DNA of 64,000 nucleotides from Chloranthus sessilifolius (GCA_021018995.1 CM037590.1:68233597-68297596), one strand, 5' to 3'; shown: positions 43,336 to 54,495, counted from the first letter of the stretch. Translations and numbers: made by a program. Notes: generated from the letters alone by a model not told the origin.

Positions 43336-43866
43336 TTAGGCATCCCTAAGTCCTATCAAGCCAACATGCTTTGAAAATAATTTCACACTTAGACCTTTTG
43401 TCAAAGGGTCAGCAACCATATCAGAAGAAGGTAAATGACTTACTGTCACTTCACCCGTCTCTACTACATCTTGAATGTAGTGATATTGTACTTTAATGTG
43501 TTTGCCCTTAGAGCTATTTGCTCCACTTTCAATCAATTTAATTGCAGCTTTGTTGTCACAAAATAAATGCACAGGCCTGTCAATTATATTGAGTTTCATA
43601 TCTTTGATGAAACGTTTTATCCAGACGGCATATGTACAAGCTGCACTACAAGTCACATACTCAGCTTCTTGAGTATGCAGAGCAACACATCCCTGTTTCT
43701 TACTAGACCAAGAAACAGCAGCTCCTCCAAAAAGGAAAACATGACCAGAGGTGGATTTTCCATCATCTTTGTCCCCAACATGATCAGAATCAGAGTATCC
43801 TTGAACTTCAAGCTTATCGGATTGAAAACATAATTTAAGATGTTTTGTACCCTTTAGATACCTCAA
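43336..43866 (-). pseudogene. Copia RNase H domain
   Basis: A 176-codon open stretch. MRYLKGTKHLKL leads in from the RT end; GYSDSDHVGDKDDGKSTSGH carries the first catalytic Asp, SWSSKKQGCVALHTQEAEYV the Glu, and HLFCDNKAAIKL the second Asp; HIKVQYHYIQDVVETGEV and DPLTKGLSVKLF close the domain. The metal-binding residues look intact. It follows the RT domain but in a different frame. Confidence 0.92.
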
Positions 43867-43918
43867 AATTCTTTTTACTGCTTGCCAATGTCTTATACCA
43901 GGGTTATTTTAGTATCTA

Positions 43919-44383
43919 CTAACAAGACCTACTGTGAAAGCGATATTTGGTCTCGTACATAGCATAGCATACATCAAACTCCCTACAGCTTGAGTTTGGT
44001 CCGTCACATGGACAATCTTTTTTACTGAGTTTTAATCCCTTTTCCACTGGTGTAGACAAAGTATTACAACCATCCATTTTAAATCTTTTTAATATTATGT
44101 CAATATATCTTTCTTGGCTTAAACAGATCATTTGAGATTTTCTATCTCTATTTATTTTTATTCCAAGAACATAAGATGCCTCTCCCATATCCATCATCTC
44201 AAACTGAGAGTTAAGCCATGATTTGGTGTTATCAATCATTTCTAAATCATTTTCAGCAAGAAGTATATCATCTACATACAAAGATAAAATAGTAAAGTTA
44301 CTCCCACTCTTTAAGACATATACACAATGATCTAATTTGTTAACCACATATCCCATTTTAAGTATTGCACTATGAATTGTCAA
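43919..44383 (-). pseudogene. Copia reverse transcriptase C-terminal half
   Basis: LDHCVYVLK, then LSLYVDDILLAENDLEMI with the catalytic YVDD box, SQFEMMDMGEASYVLGIKI, LSQERYIDIILKRFKMDGCN and STPVEKGLKLS are the RT palm and thumb. After that the reading shifts out of frame (ETKYRFHSRSC is wrong-frame text). The middle of RT, between 44588 and 44383, is broken by stops. Confidence 0.9.
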
Positions 44384-44587
44384 ATACTATTGACGTGAAG
44401 ATTGTTTTAGCTCGTATAAAGATTTTTTTAACTTATATACTTTATCTTTATGTCATTTAATTTCGAAACCTTCTGGTTGTTTAATAAAAATGGTTTCTTT
44501 TAATTCTCCATTTAGAAAAGCAGTTTTAACATCCATTTGAAATAGTTCTAAATCAAAATGGGCAACAATACCTAAAATGATTCTAAT

Positions 44588-45667
44588 TTACATAAATTTA
44601 GCTACAAGAGAATATGTATCAAGATAATCTATTCCTTCTCTTTGGGTAAAGCCTTTGGCTATAAGTCTAGCTTTAAATTTATCAATTGAACCATCTGATT
44701 TTAGTTTCTTTTTCAATACCCATTTACATCCTATAGTATTTCTATCACTAGGCAAATAACTAAGTTCCCATACTTTGTTCTTTTCTATGGAATCAAGTTC
44801 TTCAGTCATTACTTTTAGCCATTCATTAGATTCAAGTGAATTAATAGCTTCATTATAATTACTAGGATCATCTCCCTGATTCAAGTCAATGTCTACTATA
44901 TCTTCATTTAAGTGAACATAAAAATCATTCAAGTAGGATGGAGGAGTCCTAGTTCTTTTCTGACCACTAATTGTAGTATGAGGTACAGATGTTTCTATAC
45001 TCACTGGTTGTATAGAATCATTATTTATAATGAAGTGATCATCATCTATCACAAAAGGATCTATATTTTCAGTTTGCGAAACGTTATCATCGATCAGATC
45101 TTCTAAAAATTTAGCATCTCTACTTTCTATTAATCTCTTATCTTTATGATAAAACCTATAACCTTTTGATCCATCAGAATATCCTATAAAATGACATCTA
45201 ATGGTTTTATTATCTAACTTATCTCCAAGTTGATATGGTATTAACACATGAGCAATTGAACCCCATTTTTTAAAGTTACTTAAGTCCGGTTTTCTTTCTG
45301 TCCACAATTCATAAGGAGTTGTTTCTATAGATTTGGTTGAAACCCTATTAAGAATATACGTAGCGGTACTTAAGGCTTCTCCCCAAAAAATTTTAGATAA
45401 ATTAGAATGAGATAACATGGACCTTGTCATTTCCATTAGAGTTCTATTTCGTCTTTCTGCTACACCATTTTGTTGTGGTGTGTAAGCCCTTGTTAAGTGA
45501 CGTTTAATTCCAAATTTGCTACAAAAATTTTTAAATTCATCAGAAGTAAATTCTCCTCCTCTATCTGTTCTTAAAATTTTGATATTTCTTCCTAATTGAT
45601 TTTTCACCTCACTTTTATATTCTTTGAACATATCTAAAGCTTCTGATTTATTACCTATTAGATACAC
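44588..45667 (-). pseudogene. Copia integrase C-terminal half and RT start
   Basis: A 359-codon open stretch. Integrase: [19 protein letters not shown] carries the second catalytic Asp, [20 protein letters not shown] the catalytic Glu; then [38 protein letters not shown] and a C-terminal [13 protein letters not shown] block. RT starts at [20 protein letters not shown] with [17 protein letters not shown] [20 protein letters not shown] and [20 protein letters not shown]. It stops after VAKFM. Confidence 0.92.
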
Positions 45668-45983
45668 GTGGCCAAAGCTAGAATAGTCATCTATAAAAGT
45701 AATAAAATTTTATTTTTGTTTATGAGTTTTTACACTAAAAGGTCCACATATATCAGAGTGAATTATTTCAAGTAATTATTTATATCTTTCAGCTTTGGGG
45801 AAATGTTTACGAGCTAATTTTCCAAATAAATATGATTCACAAGTAGGAAAATTAAAATTTTTAAGTTTGGAAATTAATTCTTTATCTGACATATTTTTCA
45901 TTTTAATCTTATTTATATGTCCGAGTCTTAAGTGCTATAGATATGGGTCATCATCACATACATTCATGGACACATCAAAATAA
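45668..45983 (-). pseudogene. Copia integrase N-terminal part, broken
   Basis: In the minus-strand frames one can read HLRLGHINKIKMKNMSDKE (the zinc-binding His pair) and FPTCESYLFGKLARKHF, where the second Cys of the usual CxxC is Tyr, then IHSDICGPFSVKTH with the first catalytic Asp and [17 protein letters not shown]. Stops interrupt before HLRLGH, before LLEIIHSD and inside THKQK. Confidence 0.78.
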
Positions 45984-46029
45984 GCGGAAGTAGAAGTTTC
46001 ATTAATCACATTCAGACGATACAGGTTAT

Positions 46030-46377
46030 TCATCCTACTACCCAAGCAATGATACGTCGGTGCTTCCCAATTGACACTTTTCCAGATAAAAACCTAACTT
46101 CAAAACCTTTTTCATCTAGTTTAGAAACAGAAATCAGATTGCGCCTCATATTTGGGGCATACAAAGTTTCAGACAAACAGAGATTAATATCCCCAGGTAA
46201 CTGCAGCTTGAAGGTGCCAATTCCTAACACGTTACAGTACGTGTCATTTCCCATATAAATATGATGTTCGCCGGCTTTGACCTTTTTAAAGTCCACAAAA
46301 CCATCCCAACACCTAGCAACGTATCGTGTAGAGGCAGAATCCACCCACCAACCATTCAGATTATGGTCTGCAACCAA
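46030..46377 (-). pseudogene. Copia protease, active site changed
   Basis: WWVDSASTRYVARCWDGFVD is the position of the catalytic motif, normally Asp-Ser-Gly-Ala-(T/S); here Gly is Ala and Ala is Ser. The flanking blocks HHIYMGNDTYCNVLGIGTFK and LCLSETLYAPNMRRNLISVS are well kept. The catalytic Asp remains, but the altered turn probably abolishes activity. Confidence 0.85.
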
Positions 46378-46429
46378 TGATTTAGAACAAACACAGACAA
46401 CATCACGCCTATTACCATTATTATTATTA

Positions 46430-47151
46430 TTAAAATCTTTTTTGATTCTTAGAATGTTTAAAAACTTTCTTCTTTCCCTTAAATTTATTATTTTTCTTAG
46501 TCATTTCAATTTGAGATCCAGATGGTTGAGACTCACTGAGAAGAAGTTCAGTAGTTTTCTTTTTATTCTTTCTTTCTTCTTCAATTCCCAAATGCATCGG
46601 GAGGTTTAACATAGTCACATTTTGCGTTGAGTGATTCAACACAATAATGACGGGTTCCCATGACTCAGGAACACTATTCAAAGTAACATTGACTTGCATA
46701 CGGTCAGAAACTTCGTTCCCGGCCGCGGCAAGGTCCTTAGCCAATACTGTCATCTTGTTCACGTGATCAATAACCGAGTCTGTTTCTTTCATCTTGCATG
46801 AATGATATTTTTGTAGAAGGAGTTGGATATATGTTTCGGAAGTGGTTCCATATTTTTGATATATGGCATGCATCATTTCTTTAGCAGTTTTATAATCTTC
46901 AAATACACGAACTAATTCAATATTCATAAAGTAGTTCTAGCAATTTTATCATCGTCGACCAATTTATTATATTTTTCCATAATATCCTTTGAAACATCGG
47001 ATGATGGTTTTTCAAAAACTTCATTTTCTAAAACATAATCAATCTTATCCAAGCTTAGAATTTGATTTATTCTACGTCTCCAATTTGGATAATTTAAACC
47101 GGATAATTTTTTAGTATTAGCCAGTTCATGCATCACTACTTTAGAAGTCAT
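46430..47151 (-). pseudogene. Copia gag
   Basis: Two pieces in one frame (47151-46924 and 46927-46430). They start MTSKVVMHELANTKKLSGLN, then YPNWRRRINQILSLDKIDYV and, after one TAG or TAA codon near 46926, MNIELVRVFEDYKTAKEMMH, AIYQKYGTTSETYIQLLLQK, CKMKETDSVIDHVNKMTVLA. This is the copia-type gag (UBN2-like). The C-terminus is Lys-rich; the expected CCHC zinc knuckle is not readable between 46430 and 46377. Confidence 0.88.
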
Positions 47152-47840
47152 TTTCTAAATATATGTATGGAAAAATAAATTTAAAGGAAAAGTTTTTAGG
47201 CACAATTGATCGATTAGACTGAAATCAATTGATAGAATATCAATATCGAGCGATTGCATGTGGAGCGATTCGTAGCGGTTTAATCAATGATGCTGCTCTA
47301 GAATCTGCTGATGCTAGATTAAAAATTTTCAGAATGTGTGCCACGTTCTCAGGAATCTGCTGGCGAAAACGGCACCTCAATCGGAGTTGTATCGACTCCA
47401 ATATCTTGAAAATACTGAATGACAAATACTGAATTTTGTGTTAATAGATGCACCAAATCCACACTATGTAAAGGAGAATAGCTACAAGAGCTTTAAGGTA
47501 CGGTTGAAAAAAAAAATTGCACTGCCCGGCTTGGCTAAAGGTGGTGAAAATGACTCTTTGGAAAAATGGCTTGGCTCTGCTTGGCTTAGCTAAAGATATT
47601 AATAATTACTCTTTGAAAAATGAGGTGATGTGTTGTAAAATCTTCTTACTTCTTCGAAATGCAGTAGCTTAAAGAGAAAAAAAGGGTTTCTATAAGGAGT
47701 TTTAATGGTGAACCGAATACGATGAGATGGTATTCTTAGATGCAGGGTGCAAAAAAAAATTCAGTGAAGATTTGGATCCAAAAAAAATTTCAGTGAAGAT
47801 GAGATGTGGATCCGATCGATGATTTCGATGCAGGGTGCTG

Positions 47841-47976
47841 GATCTGATCTAAGCAGATCTATAGTTGGTGATTGATCGGCGATGATGGTGATGCTCCAGG
47901 AAGGTCTAGATCTGATCTAAGCAGATCTATAGTTGGTGATTGATCGGCGATGATGGTGATGCTCCGGGAAGGTTTG
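47841..47976. repeat. 68 bp tandem duplication in copia leader
   Basis: GATCTGATCTAAGCAGATCT starts at 47841 and 47909. The two 68 bp units differ at about three positions near the end (CTCCAGG/CTCCGGG, GGTCTAGA/GGTTTGGA). Confidence 0.93.
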
Positions 47977-48068
47977 GATCGTCCGATCAAGTGGTGGTGC
48001 GGATTTGATAGATCTACGTCGCCGAGAAGAGATCGGCGCCGCTTGTCTACTATAATGACGATGAACTT

Positions 48069-48082
48069 GGCTCTGATACCAG
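48069..48082 (-). promoter_or_regulatory. Copia primer-binding site (initiator tRNA-Met)
   Basis: On the minus strand CTGGTATCAGAGCC directly follows the LTR end TTCA. TGGTATCAGAG is the standard plant copia primer site. Confidence 0.92.
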
Positions 48083-48501
48083 TGAAGGTTTAAATAGTCG
48101 TCAACGGTTGATCGCAAGATCAAGAGGGCGATGTCGCGAAGCTGGTGATCGCCGATCAAATAGGTACTATTTCTCAACGAACGTCTTCTTTCTTTTTCGA
48201 TATTTTGCTCATAGCACAAAGGCCTTTTTATAGCCAAAATTCTAACGTTCGGATTTATGCGCATTCAATCGGAGAAACGGCCTTCGTTAATATTGCCATC
48301 AACTCTGTTACCGTTTGCAAAGTTTTATTTCCAAAATAATATATTGAAATAAATATTAGATAATATAATATACTATAAATAAAATATGTATATATATATA
48401 TATATGATAACAAAGATTTATTACCGATATTATGGAGATTTACTCGAGATGGTCTCCATAATATCGGTTGTGCCTATCGGCACTATGGCCAAATACCAAC
48501 A
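48083..48501 (-). mobile_element. Copia 5' LTR
   Basis: 419 bp, on the coding strand TGTTGGTATTTGGCC ... AAACCTTCA. It has the same sequence as 42635-43049 apart from about a dozen substitutions and two more TA units. ATAAT follows at 48502-48506. Confidence 0.93.
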
Positions 48502-49674
48502 ATAATTAAATTGTAAGAATATGATAAAATATAAGTATGAGATAAAATAAGTTATGAGTATGATAATAAGACATCGTTATGTAGGTCAGCAAAAGATTAA
48601 GAACTTATGTCTTTATACGTGCAATAACGTCTTTCAGCTAACGTCTTTACTCTCATGCATAGCCACCGCAAGGACAACAATGTCTTTCAGTCAGGCCGAA
48701 TCTCTGGAAGACATTATGAGTATGAGTATAAGTATATTATGAGTTACGTTTGGCCATTATGTCTCCCCTTTAGGTTGGATGGAGAAATATGAGTATAACA
48801 CGAGGGCGTTATGATATGGTGATATGATACTATGGTGACCCTCACATGATAGCTCGAGTAGCGACTCTGGCACAGGTAAAAAGATTTTATGAGTATGTTA
48901 GTTACGCTCATGCGATGTACAGACATATGCGCGAGAATAATAATAACATATGGTATATTACGAGTTATGGTGAGATACGTTAGGATATAAATGTCTAGAT
49001 CATTGTCCTGCATTTATGATTGTGATATAAGTTTTACGATATTTACTTGATTTTGTCATGTTCTTTCAGATTTCTTGTTTTATTATGCTTATCACTCACT
49101 TGATGCACCCACAATGTACCTGAGTAGCATGAGGTTGATTGGTGGTATATCCACTGAGTTTAAATGACTAAATAAACTCATCCCACGGCAATCTAACAGT
49201 TGGAGGTGATTACACTGGTGGAGTAGACGCCGATTATCCAGATCCTGCTGATGCCGATTTCATTGATCCTACAGACGTTGAGTATCAAGAGCCTTAGGAG
49301 GGTAACGCCACAGAGTATCAAGAAGACTAAAATGCTGATTTTAATCCGGGCACTGGTTATTGACATTAGTAGACTTCGTATTAGGTTTCGTTTTATATTA
49401 TTGTCGATGAATATATGATTTCATTTAATCAAATTTGTCTCCGACTTGCATTATTATTTTATTGGTGGATTACTTGGATTTGTCGCTTTCTTTCGATTAT
49501 TTATAATAGTTTTTACGTTTTTACTTTATGTGTTGGCTTTCACGGATTCTATGGAATCAGATTTGTACAAGAACTTTAATTATATATATGTCCGCTTAGC
49601 ATATTCGAAATATATGCAAGTCATAATTTAAAATCCTATTCTCTCGAGATGGGGTAGAATTTCGGATCGTGACA
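48502..49674 (+). mobile_element. Long LTR, right part (Tekay/Del-like)
   Basis: Continuation of the LTR interrupted by the copia element. It ends GGTAGAATTTCGGATCGTGA then CA at 49674, followed by the GATTT duplication. Near the end (49195-49330) a short frame reads GGDYTGGVDADYPDPADADF, then IDPTDVEYQEP, stop, and in the same frame EGNATEYQED, stop: an acidic peptide in otherwise non-coding LTR. Confidence 0.6.
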
Positions 49675-49800
49675 GATTTAATTCAAATAAATCTGGGAAA
49701 GGTTCAGAAAAAATTTTGAAAATTATAAAATACCAATAAATTATTAAAATATATAACAATATGTATTAACTTATTAATGCTCATGGAGTCTCTAATAAAT
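49675..49800. repeat. Dispersed repeat, inverted relative to 29620-29770
   Basis: TTCAGAAAAAATTTTGAAAA, TAATAAATTATTAAAATATA-like text and ACAATATGTATTAACTTATT reverse-complement to the 29620-29770 repeat. The long LTR appears to have inserted at or inside this copy. Confidence 0.72.
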
Positions 49801-51357
49801 TTATTTTATTATTTTAAGAATCACCATAAGCTAATAATGGGAAGGATGATTAAAGCATGAAACACAATGACGAGATTTAACATAATTCAGAAAATTCACT
49901 TCGAGAATTTTTATAAAAATTTGAGTAATTCGAAAAAATTTGTGACGGGTCTGGCCAAACGCTTATTAATTTTAAGTTTAAAGACAAGGCCCTGACATGG
50001 CCTCCACACAAATTTGGAGTGGGCTCAGTCCAAGTCGTTTTGATCTCATGCTTTTCATTTAAGCCCAAACCTACCCTAAATTGGATTCAGACTAGCCCGA
50101 CCTTTTCTCTTGAGGCTTTGGTCGGTTCAATTACTTTTACTTCAAAAATAAGGCCATAACCATGCTCAAATCTAAAATTAGGCCCAATTCGGCTCAGTCT
50201 TTTCGAACTTGGGCTTTTTAACTAAACCCATACCTGACTTTAACCATCCGATATATGAACTACTTATGAACCGTTGCACGTATTTTTATTTTAAAGGATT
50301 GATGTTAAAGTGCTCAGATTAGATGATTTGAATGCTCTATGCTAATATTTCCCGACATTGTTTGTGCATGAAAGGAAAGGCCGGAAGTAAAAGGTAATTT
50401 CTTACTCCACAAGGCATGTCAAACATAGTCACAAAATTTGCCAAATTTTCAAAAAATTCAAGGATAATTTATGATTTTCAGGTTCTCACAAATTAAACAA
50501 GAACTAATCGTGAATTTTTCAAAATTTTGTTTTTTTTTTTTCTTTTTATGTTTTGAAAATTAACAAAATTCAAGATTAATTCGTAACTTTTTCAATAAAT
50601 GAATTTTTTTTTCATACCTTCTATTTCTTGTTTTTTGCTCCAATATTTTTTTTTCTGAAGCATGCCAAATTTTTTGGACATTAGTTCTAACACTACGGCC
50701 TTCTTTGGCAAAACTCATGTAAAGTTTTTCTTTTTACTTCTCCTGGGTTTGTGAAAAAAGAAAGCTCATGAAAGTTATCTTTTAATAAAATAATGGTTGG
50801 AAAAAATAAAAATTTCCGTTGTTTAGTTGAAATATGTAAAATTTTGCTATGACTCTTGACTGACTTATAAACACCAAAATGTGTTTAAATGATCTTACAC
50901 CGCTAAATTATGCCATGAGGTGCACATATGTGACCAATCTAAATTATTCAAGTGTCAATCCATCATTTAAACATATCTCCGCTCAAAGAAATATGCCTAT
51001 AAGTGAATGTGAACCATTGGATTGATGAATTTAATTGTGAACCATTAAAACTAAAAACAACGGTTCATGTTAGAACCATCAGATCGGATTGTTTACATCT
51101 CTCTAAAACATAATTTTTGGGCTTGTTGCATTTCGATCTATGACTTTTATCCTACCGGATCGCCAAAATCTTAAACCTTAGGAGAGTCCGGTCCTCTCTT
51201 AAATTATTAATGATGCAAGATTATTTAAACACTAGGGCTATGAGAGATAAATCCTAACAGGCAAGGTGTGAGAATCAATGACCCGTCCACTCTAGAATAA
51301 ACAGCTTGGTTACCTTGTACAAACTCAATCTTCCCAATCACAGATTCTATATTCCCA
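49801..51357. other. Intergenic AT-rich DNA
   Basis: No gene seen. Contains GGGCT/AGCCC-type dispersed repeat text (49980-50230) and a terminus-like phrase GGCCTTCTTTGGCAAAACTC at 50697, which has the form of a Tourist-type end, but I found no partner end. Confidence 0.4.
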
Positions 51358-51915
51358 ACTAGAGGTTTTTACTATTAAACAAGCTAGCTTCCTTGACTTA
51401 GATGATGGAGATAATTTTTTATCCCAATCTTTCACACAATATAGTTCGAGATCATGACCCACCTATATATAAGATGGTAATATGCTGTCATTTTAGGCTA
51501 TGTTTGGGATTGCTCTTCGGAGGCAAAGAGCAACCCACTTAAAAGAGCAAGCTTAAATTGCTCTTTTAAAGAGAAGCAAATTCAGCTCTTTCACTCTTAG
51601 AAAAAGCTGAGAGAACTTTCAACCAAACACAGTCTCATACTAGAGTGCTTTGTGTCAGAGCTGAGAGCTACTCTTTGCATCCAAAAAGCAATCCCAAACA
51701 CAGCTTTACACATCCTCAGAGGTGATGGTGATCATTATGTACCATGTGAAGGGTTCCCGCGTCATATTTTGGGAGGTGTTCCCCGTGAAATGAACAGTTG
51801 ATTATCTGATAGGTTGAAGCGATCTCAAAGATTTAAAGCGTGGAAGAATAGGGTGAAAAATAATTTTCATCTTTTAATTCAAAACAGTCAACATTTTAAG
51901 GCTAGAGATCCTTGG
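51358..51915. mobile_element. MITE related to the GGGTACC family, with nested insertion
   Basis: The left arm has GATGATGGAGATAATTTTTT then ATCCCAATCTTTCAC; the right arm reverse-complements to AGATGAAAATTATTTTTCAC then CCTATTCTTCCAC. GAGATCATGACCCACCTAT on the left and GATCGCTTCAACCTATCAG on the right (complement) pair too. The outer ends are diverged, so limits are approximate. A Tourist-like MITE sits inside. Confidence 0.65.
51496..51705. mobile_element. Tourist-like (PIF/Harbinger) MITE
   Basis: 210 bp. Left end GGCTATGTTTGGGATTGCTC, right end reverse-complemented AGCTGTGTTTGGGATTGCTT. Both sides are flanked by TTA (51493-51495, 51706-51708), the diagnostic duplication of PIF/Harbinger elements. 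It splits the surrounding MITE. Confidence 0.88.
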
Positions 51916-52994
51916 TTGCGGAGACCGAATCTTTAGCCATAAATATATGTACCCATTTAAATATCGTTCCATGCAAGAGACTCCAGAAAACATTCAGCTT
52001 CGTGGACGGAGAGTGGGAGTCTCACGTTTTAGCCCGTGGCGAAAAATAAATTCAGCTAATATTTTCAGCAAAGTATAAGTAAATTTTTATTTTTTGTTGG
52101 ATAAGTGGGACCCGCATATTTGCCAAACACTGATTTATTTTCACTTTCCCTAAAACATAGTTTTTAGGCAAGAATTCGCTATGAAGACTAATTATTATTT
52201 TAGGATCCAATTTAGCTAAGGCAGCCATTAATTGCACACGCTTTTCAAGTGATTGCCCCGAATTAGTTAAAAAATTAGATATTAACTTTTAAAAAAGAGA
52301 CTAAGTTACCCTCTTAATTCCACCAAAGAGTAGATCTAGAGACTAAGACAGTATAGAGAGAGAATCATGTAGAGAGAGAAGCTTAAACTGTGTAGAGAGA
52401 AGATTTTGAATTTGGTGATTTGATTTCAGTACATACACTGCTTGTTATGAAATTAATTCTTCACATGCCAAATTTTACATACGGAACAAAGACAAATATT
52501 AGGAGTTGGATCTCATAGTCTTGCCATTATCTTCATGCCAAGATCAAGTTGTCCCAATCTTATATCATATCTCATTAATCGGAGGAGAATCCCAATCCTA
52601 TATAATATCTCATTAATCGGAGGAGAATTATATGCAGAATACCTTAATAAAAAATCATAATTAATTAATCTGATACGACAAAAGAATTATTAAAAAGATC
52701 AACATAAAAATTTTGGAGGAGAGAGAAAAAGAATGGTGTTGATAGAAGAGTATCTCTCTCAATATATGTTGTGAAAATAATTTCTTAAATTTTTTTTTTT
52801 GTTGGTGTTGGGATTTAATTACAATAGCAGAGATGAACAACAACATTGTAGAGATTTTAATGGGATTTTTATAGTTGCAAAGTTTGATTGATTTTGATGG
52901 CGGCTGGATTTACTTGGTAGTGACTTCTTAGAGATGGCTCCGATCGGGGGAGAAGTCTCGGCTCACTGTAGATGGTTTAGATTAGCTTACCAGT

Positions 52995-52995
<1 letters not shown>
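51916..52995. other. Intergenic AT-rich DNA
   Basis: No supported gene. Includes a lone arm of the 19653-20045 MITE family at 52228-52290 (GCACACGCTTTTCAAGTGAT) and GAGA-rich text at 52340-52400. A 47 bp direct repeat around CTCATTAATCGGAGGAGAAT occurs at 52573 and 52610. Confidence 0.5.
52228..52290. repeat. Lone arm of the 19653-20045 MITE
   Basis: AATTGCACACGCTTTTCAAG, then TGATTGCCCCGAATTAG match the left arm at 19655-19700. No partner arm nearby. Confidence 0.72.

Positions 52996-53027
<32 letters not shown>
52996..53027. repeat. (GA)n microsatellite
   Basis: Sixteen GA units. Confidence 0.95.
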
Positions 53028-53029
<2 letters not shown>

Positions 53030-53129
53030 AACATAATTAGGCATAATTTTTTCTTTAGATTCAAGTGCAATAACATGAGACATGTGTAAGGACAAGTTTT
53101 GATTAATTTAGTACACTTAATTAATAAGC

Positions 53130-53978
53130 GTGTTGTGACGGGGTTAATACTCGAGCTTACAGCATGGTGCCTAAAGCACACAATGTGGTGCCAGATGAGC
53201 ACGTGACATCTTGGTGCTGGGGCGGCACGGCATGTGGTGCCAGCAGGGCATGCCACATGGGGCGATGAAGGCCTTACGACGTAGTTGCGCTGCGAGTCGG
53301 ACACGGTTGCCTGGGAGGAGGATGCGGGGAGTCATGTGCATGTTGGTTGGGACTTGACACTGTGTGTTACGGGCATGAGATGTGTGCCATGGGGGTATGC
53401 CAAACCAAGATGTTTGAGGTCCTTTGATTGTTTACCCATAGATGGTGTTTGGACTATCTATGTGGGAGAGGTGTTGGATGAGTTCTCTTCCATCCACACG
53501 GAGCCTTGCGTCACCAGAGAGAGCGCAAGTTTCTCCTAGGCCTGAAAGGGTGGGCCTAGGACATCAATGCAGCGATGTAGTGTGACACCCAAGGCGAGAT
53601 TGAAGTATGAGCCCGGACTACGCGTTGCGGAGCATACAGCTCGGCAACTTCGCGAGGGCACTTAAGGCTGCATAGGACTCAATGGAGTATAGCCGCATAA
53701 AGGCCAGGTATGGACGTGTGTTAATAACTCGAAGCACACACGAGGTGGGCTTGATTCGATATGTCCACAGGACATATTAGTATGAGACGACATGTCGCGA
53801 GGCATGTCATTCTGTTGCGAAGCGAGGTACCTTTGCATGACACACAAGAGTGAAGCTTGAGCAGGCCAAGCATGATACGAAAATGCAATTTGGTGTTTCA
53901 TAAGGGACACGATACATCAAAATAATAGGCCTTGAAGGAAGGTAACCATGGATAAGGAGTTTTCATCCTTTCGGCGGG
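53130..53978 (+). mobile_element. LTR-like GC-rich stretch of an unclassified element
   Basis: Its right edge abuts a perfect initiator-Met-tRNA primer site, so this should be an LTR end. Composition is clearly more GC-rich than its surroundings. A phrase like GTTAATACTCGAGC at 53146 recurs as GTTAATAACTCGAAGC at 53720. The left boundary is not fixed and the usual CA end is not clear. Open frames inside it do not resemble proteins. Confidence 0.45.
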
Positions 53979-53990
53979 TGGTATCAGAGC
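53979..53990 (+). promoter_or_regulatory. Primer-binding site (initiator tRNA-Met)
   Basis: TGGTATCAGAGC followed by TGATAGAG. Only about 120 bases of element-like sequence follow before ordinary AT-rich DNA, so the element is truncated. Confidence 0.75.
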
Positions 53991-54354
53991 TGATAGAGAA
54001 AATGATTAGTCTCGCTGCGGTGCGGTAGCGAGGCACCACGCGGGAGTCGGAGTGCGCCCTGTAGCAGTGTGCAAGTAACGGCTCCCTGTACCTAATTATG
54101 AGTTATATATTTTCGCAACCCTTAAATTGATCCCAAAAGTACAAATATCCCAAGTCAATTTTTCCTACTTGCAACTCATAAAGATTTTAAATAACAGTTT
54201 CACTAGGAATCCGATTCGTGCAAATTGCAACGCCCACTTTTCATTGCTAATTCCACGGTTTCCTATATGGCCCGCCTTTCATTGTCAATTTGTCACCCAA
54301 CCAAGTGTCCTTATTGACCGGCTGAGGTATTTTTTTTTGTTATTATTATTATTT

Positions 54355-54493
54355 TTATTATTATTATTATTATTTTGTTGGGTGGGTGTGGAGGGTTGGA
54401 TAGACCTTGAGAACCGAAGGTTGCAATATTTTCTCCCTTTCATTGCCACGTGGCACTTGATCCCATGATTAAATCGCACGTGAAAAAGAGTCA
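54355..54493. repeat. Tandem duplicate, copy 1
   Basis: TTATTATT tract, GGGTGGGTGTGGAGGGTTGG, then GACCTTGAGAACCGAAGGTT, CATTGCCACGTGGCACTTGA and GTGAAAAAGAGTC match 54725-54910 in order. Copy 1 is interrupted by a GATACGTATCGG MITE just after GAGTC. Confidence 0.8.
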
Positions 54494-54495
54494 AT

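Larger units (their letters stand above)
47152..48082 (-). other. Copia leader with tandem duplications
   Basis: Non-coding leader. It contains a 68 bp tandem duplication (47841-47976), a doubled TTCAGTGAAGAT block near 47757-47800, CAATTGATCGATT and AATCAATTGAT palindromic words at 47200-47232, and, read on the minus strand at 47360-47400, ACAACTCCGATTGAGGTGCC, which resembles the conserved LTR module. Confidence 0.65.
42635..48501 (-). mobile_element. Ty1/copia element, complete but dead, nested in the LTR
   Basis: A 5867 bp element with two LTRs (415 and 419 bp), initiator-Met-tRNA primer site, gag, protease, integrase, RT, RNase H and polypurine tract, flanked by ATAAT. All domains are on the minus strand in the gag-PR-IN-RT-RH order that defines Ty1/copia. 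Several stops and frameshifts, a mutated protease active site and a lost zinc-binding Cys make it non-autonomous. Confidence 0.95.

Noticed and set aside
53285..53539. 84-codon frame in the GC-rich block
   Set aside because: Explained by GC-rich LTR-like sequence; no domain, and an overlapping region has equal openness on the other strand.
53979..53990. Endogenous pararetrovirus suggested by the tRNA-Met primer site
   Set aside because: No movement protein, coat zinc finger or RT of that kind nearby; the same primer site is common in plant copia and TRIM elements.
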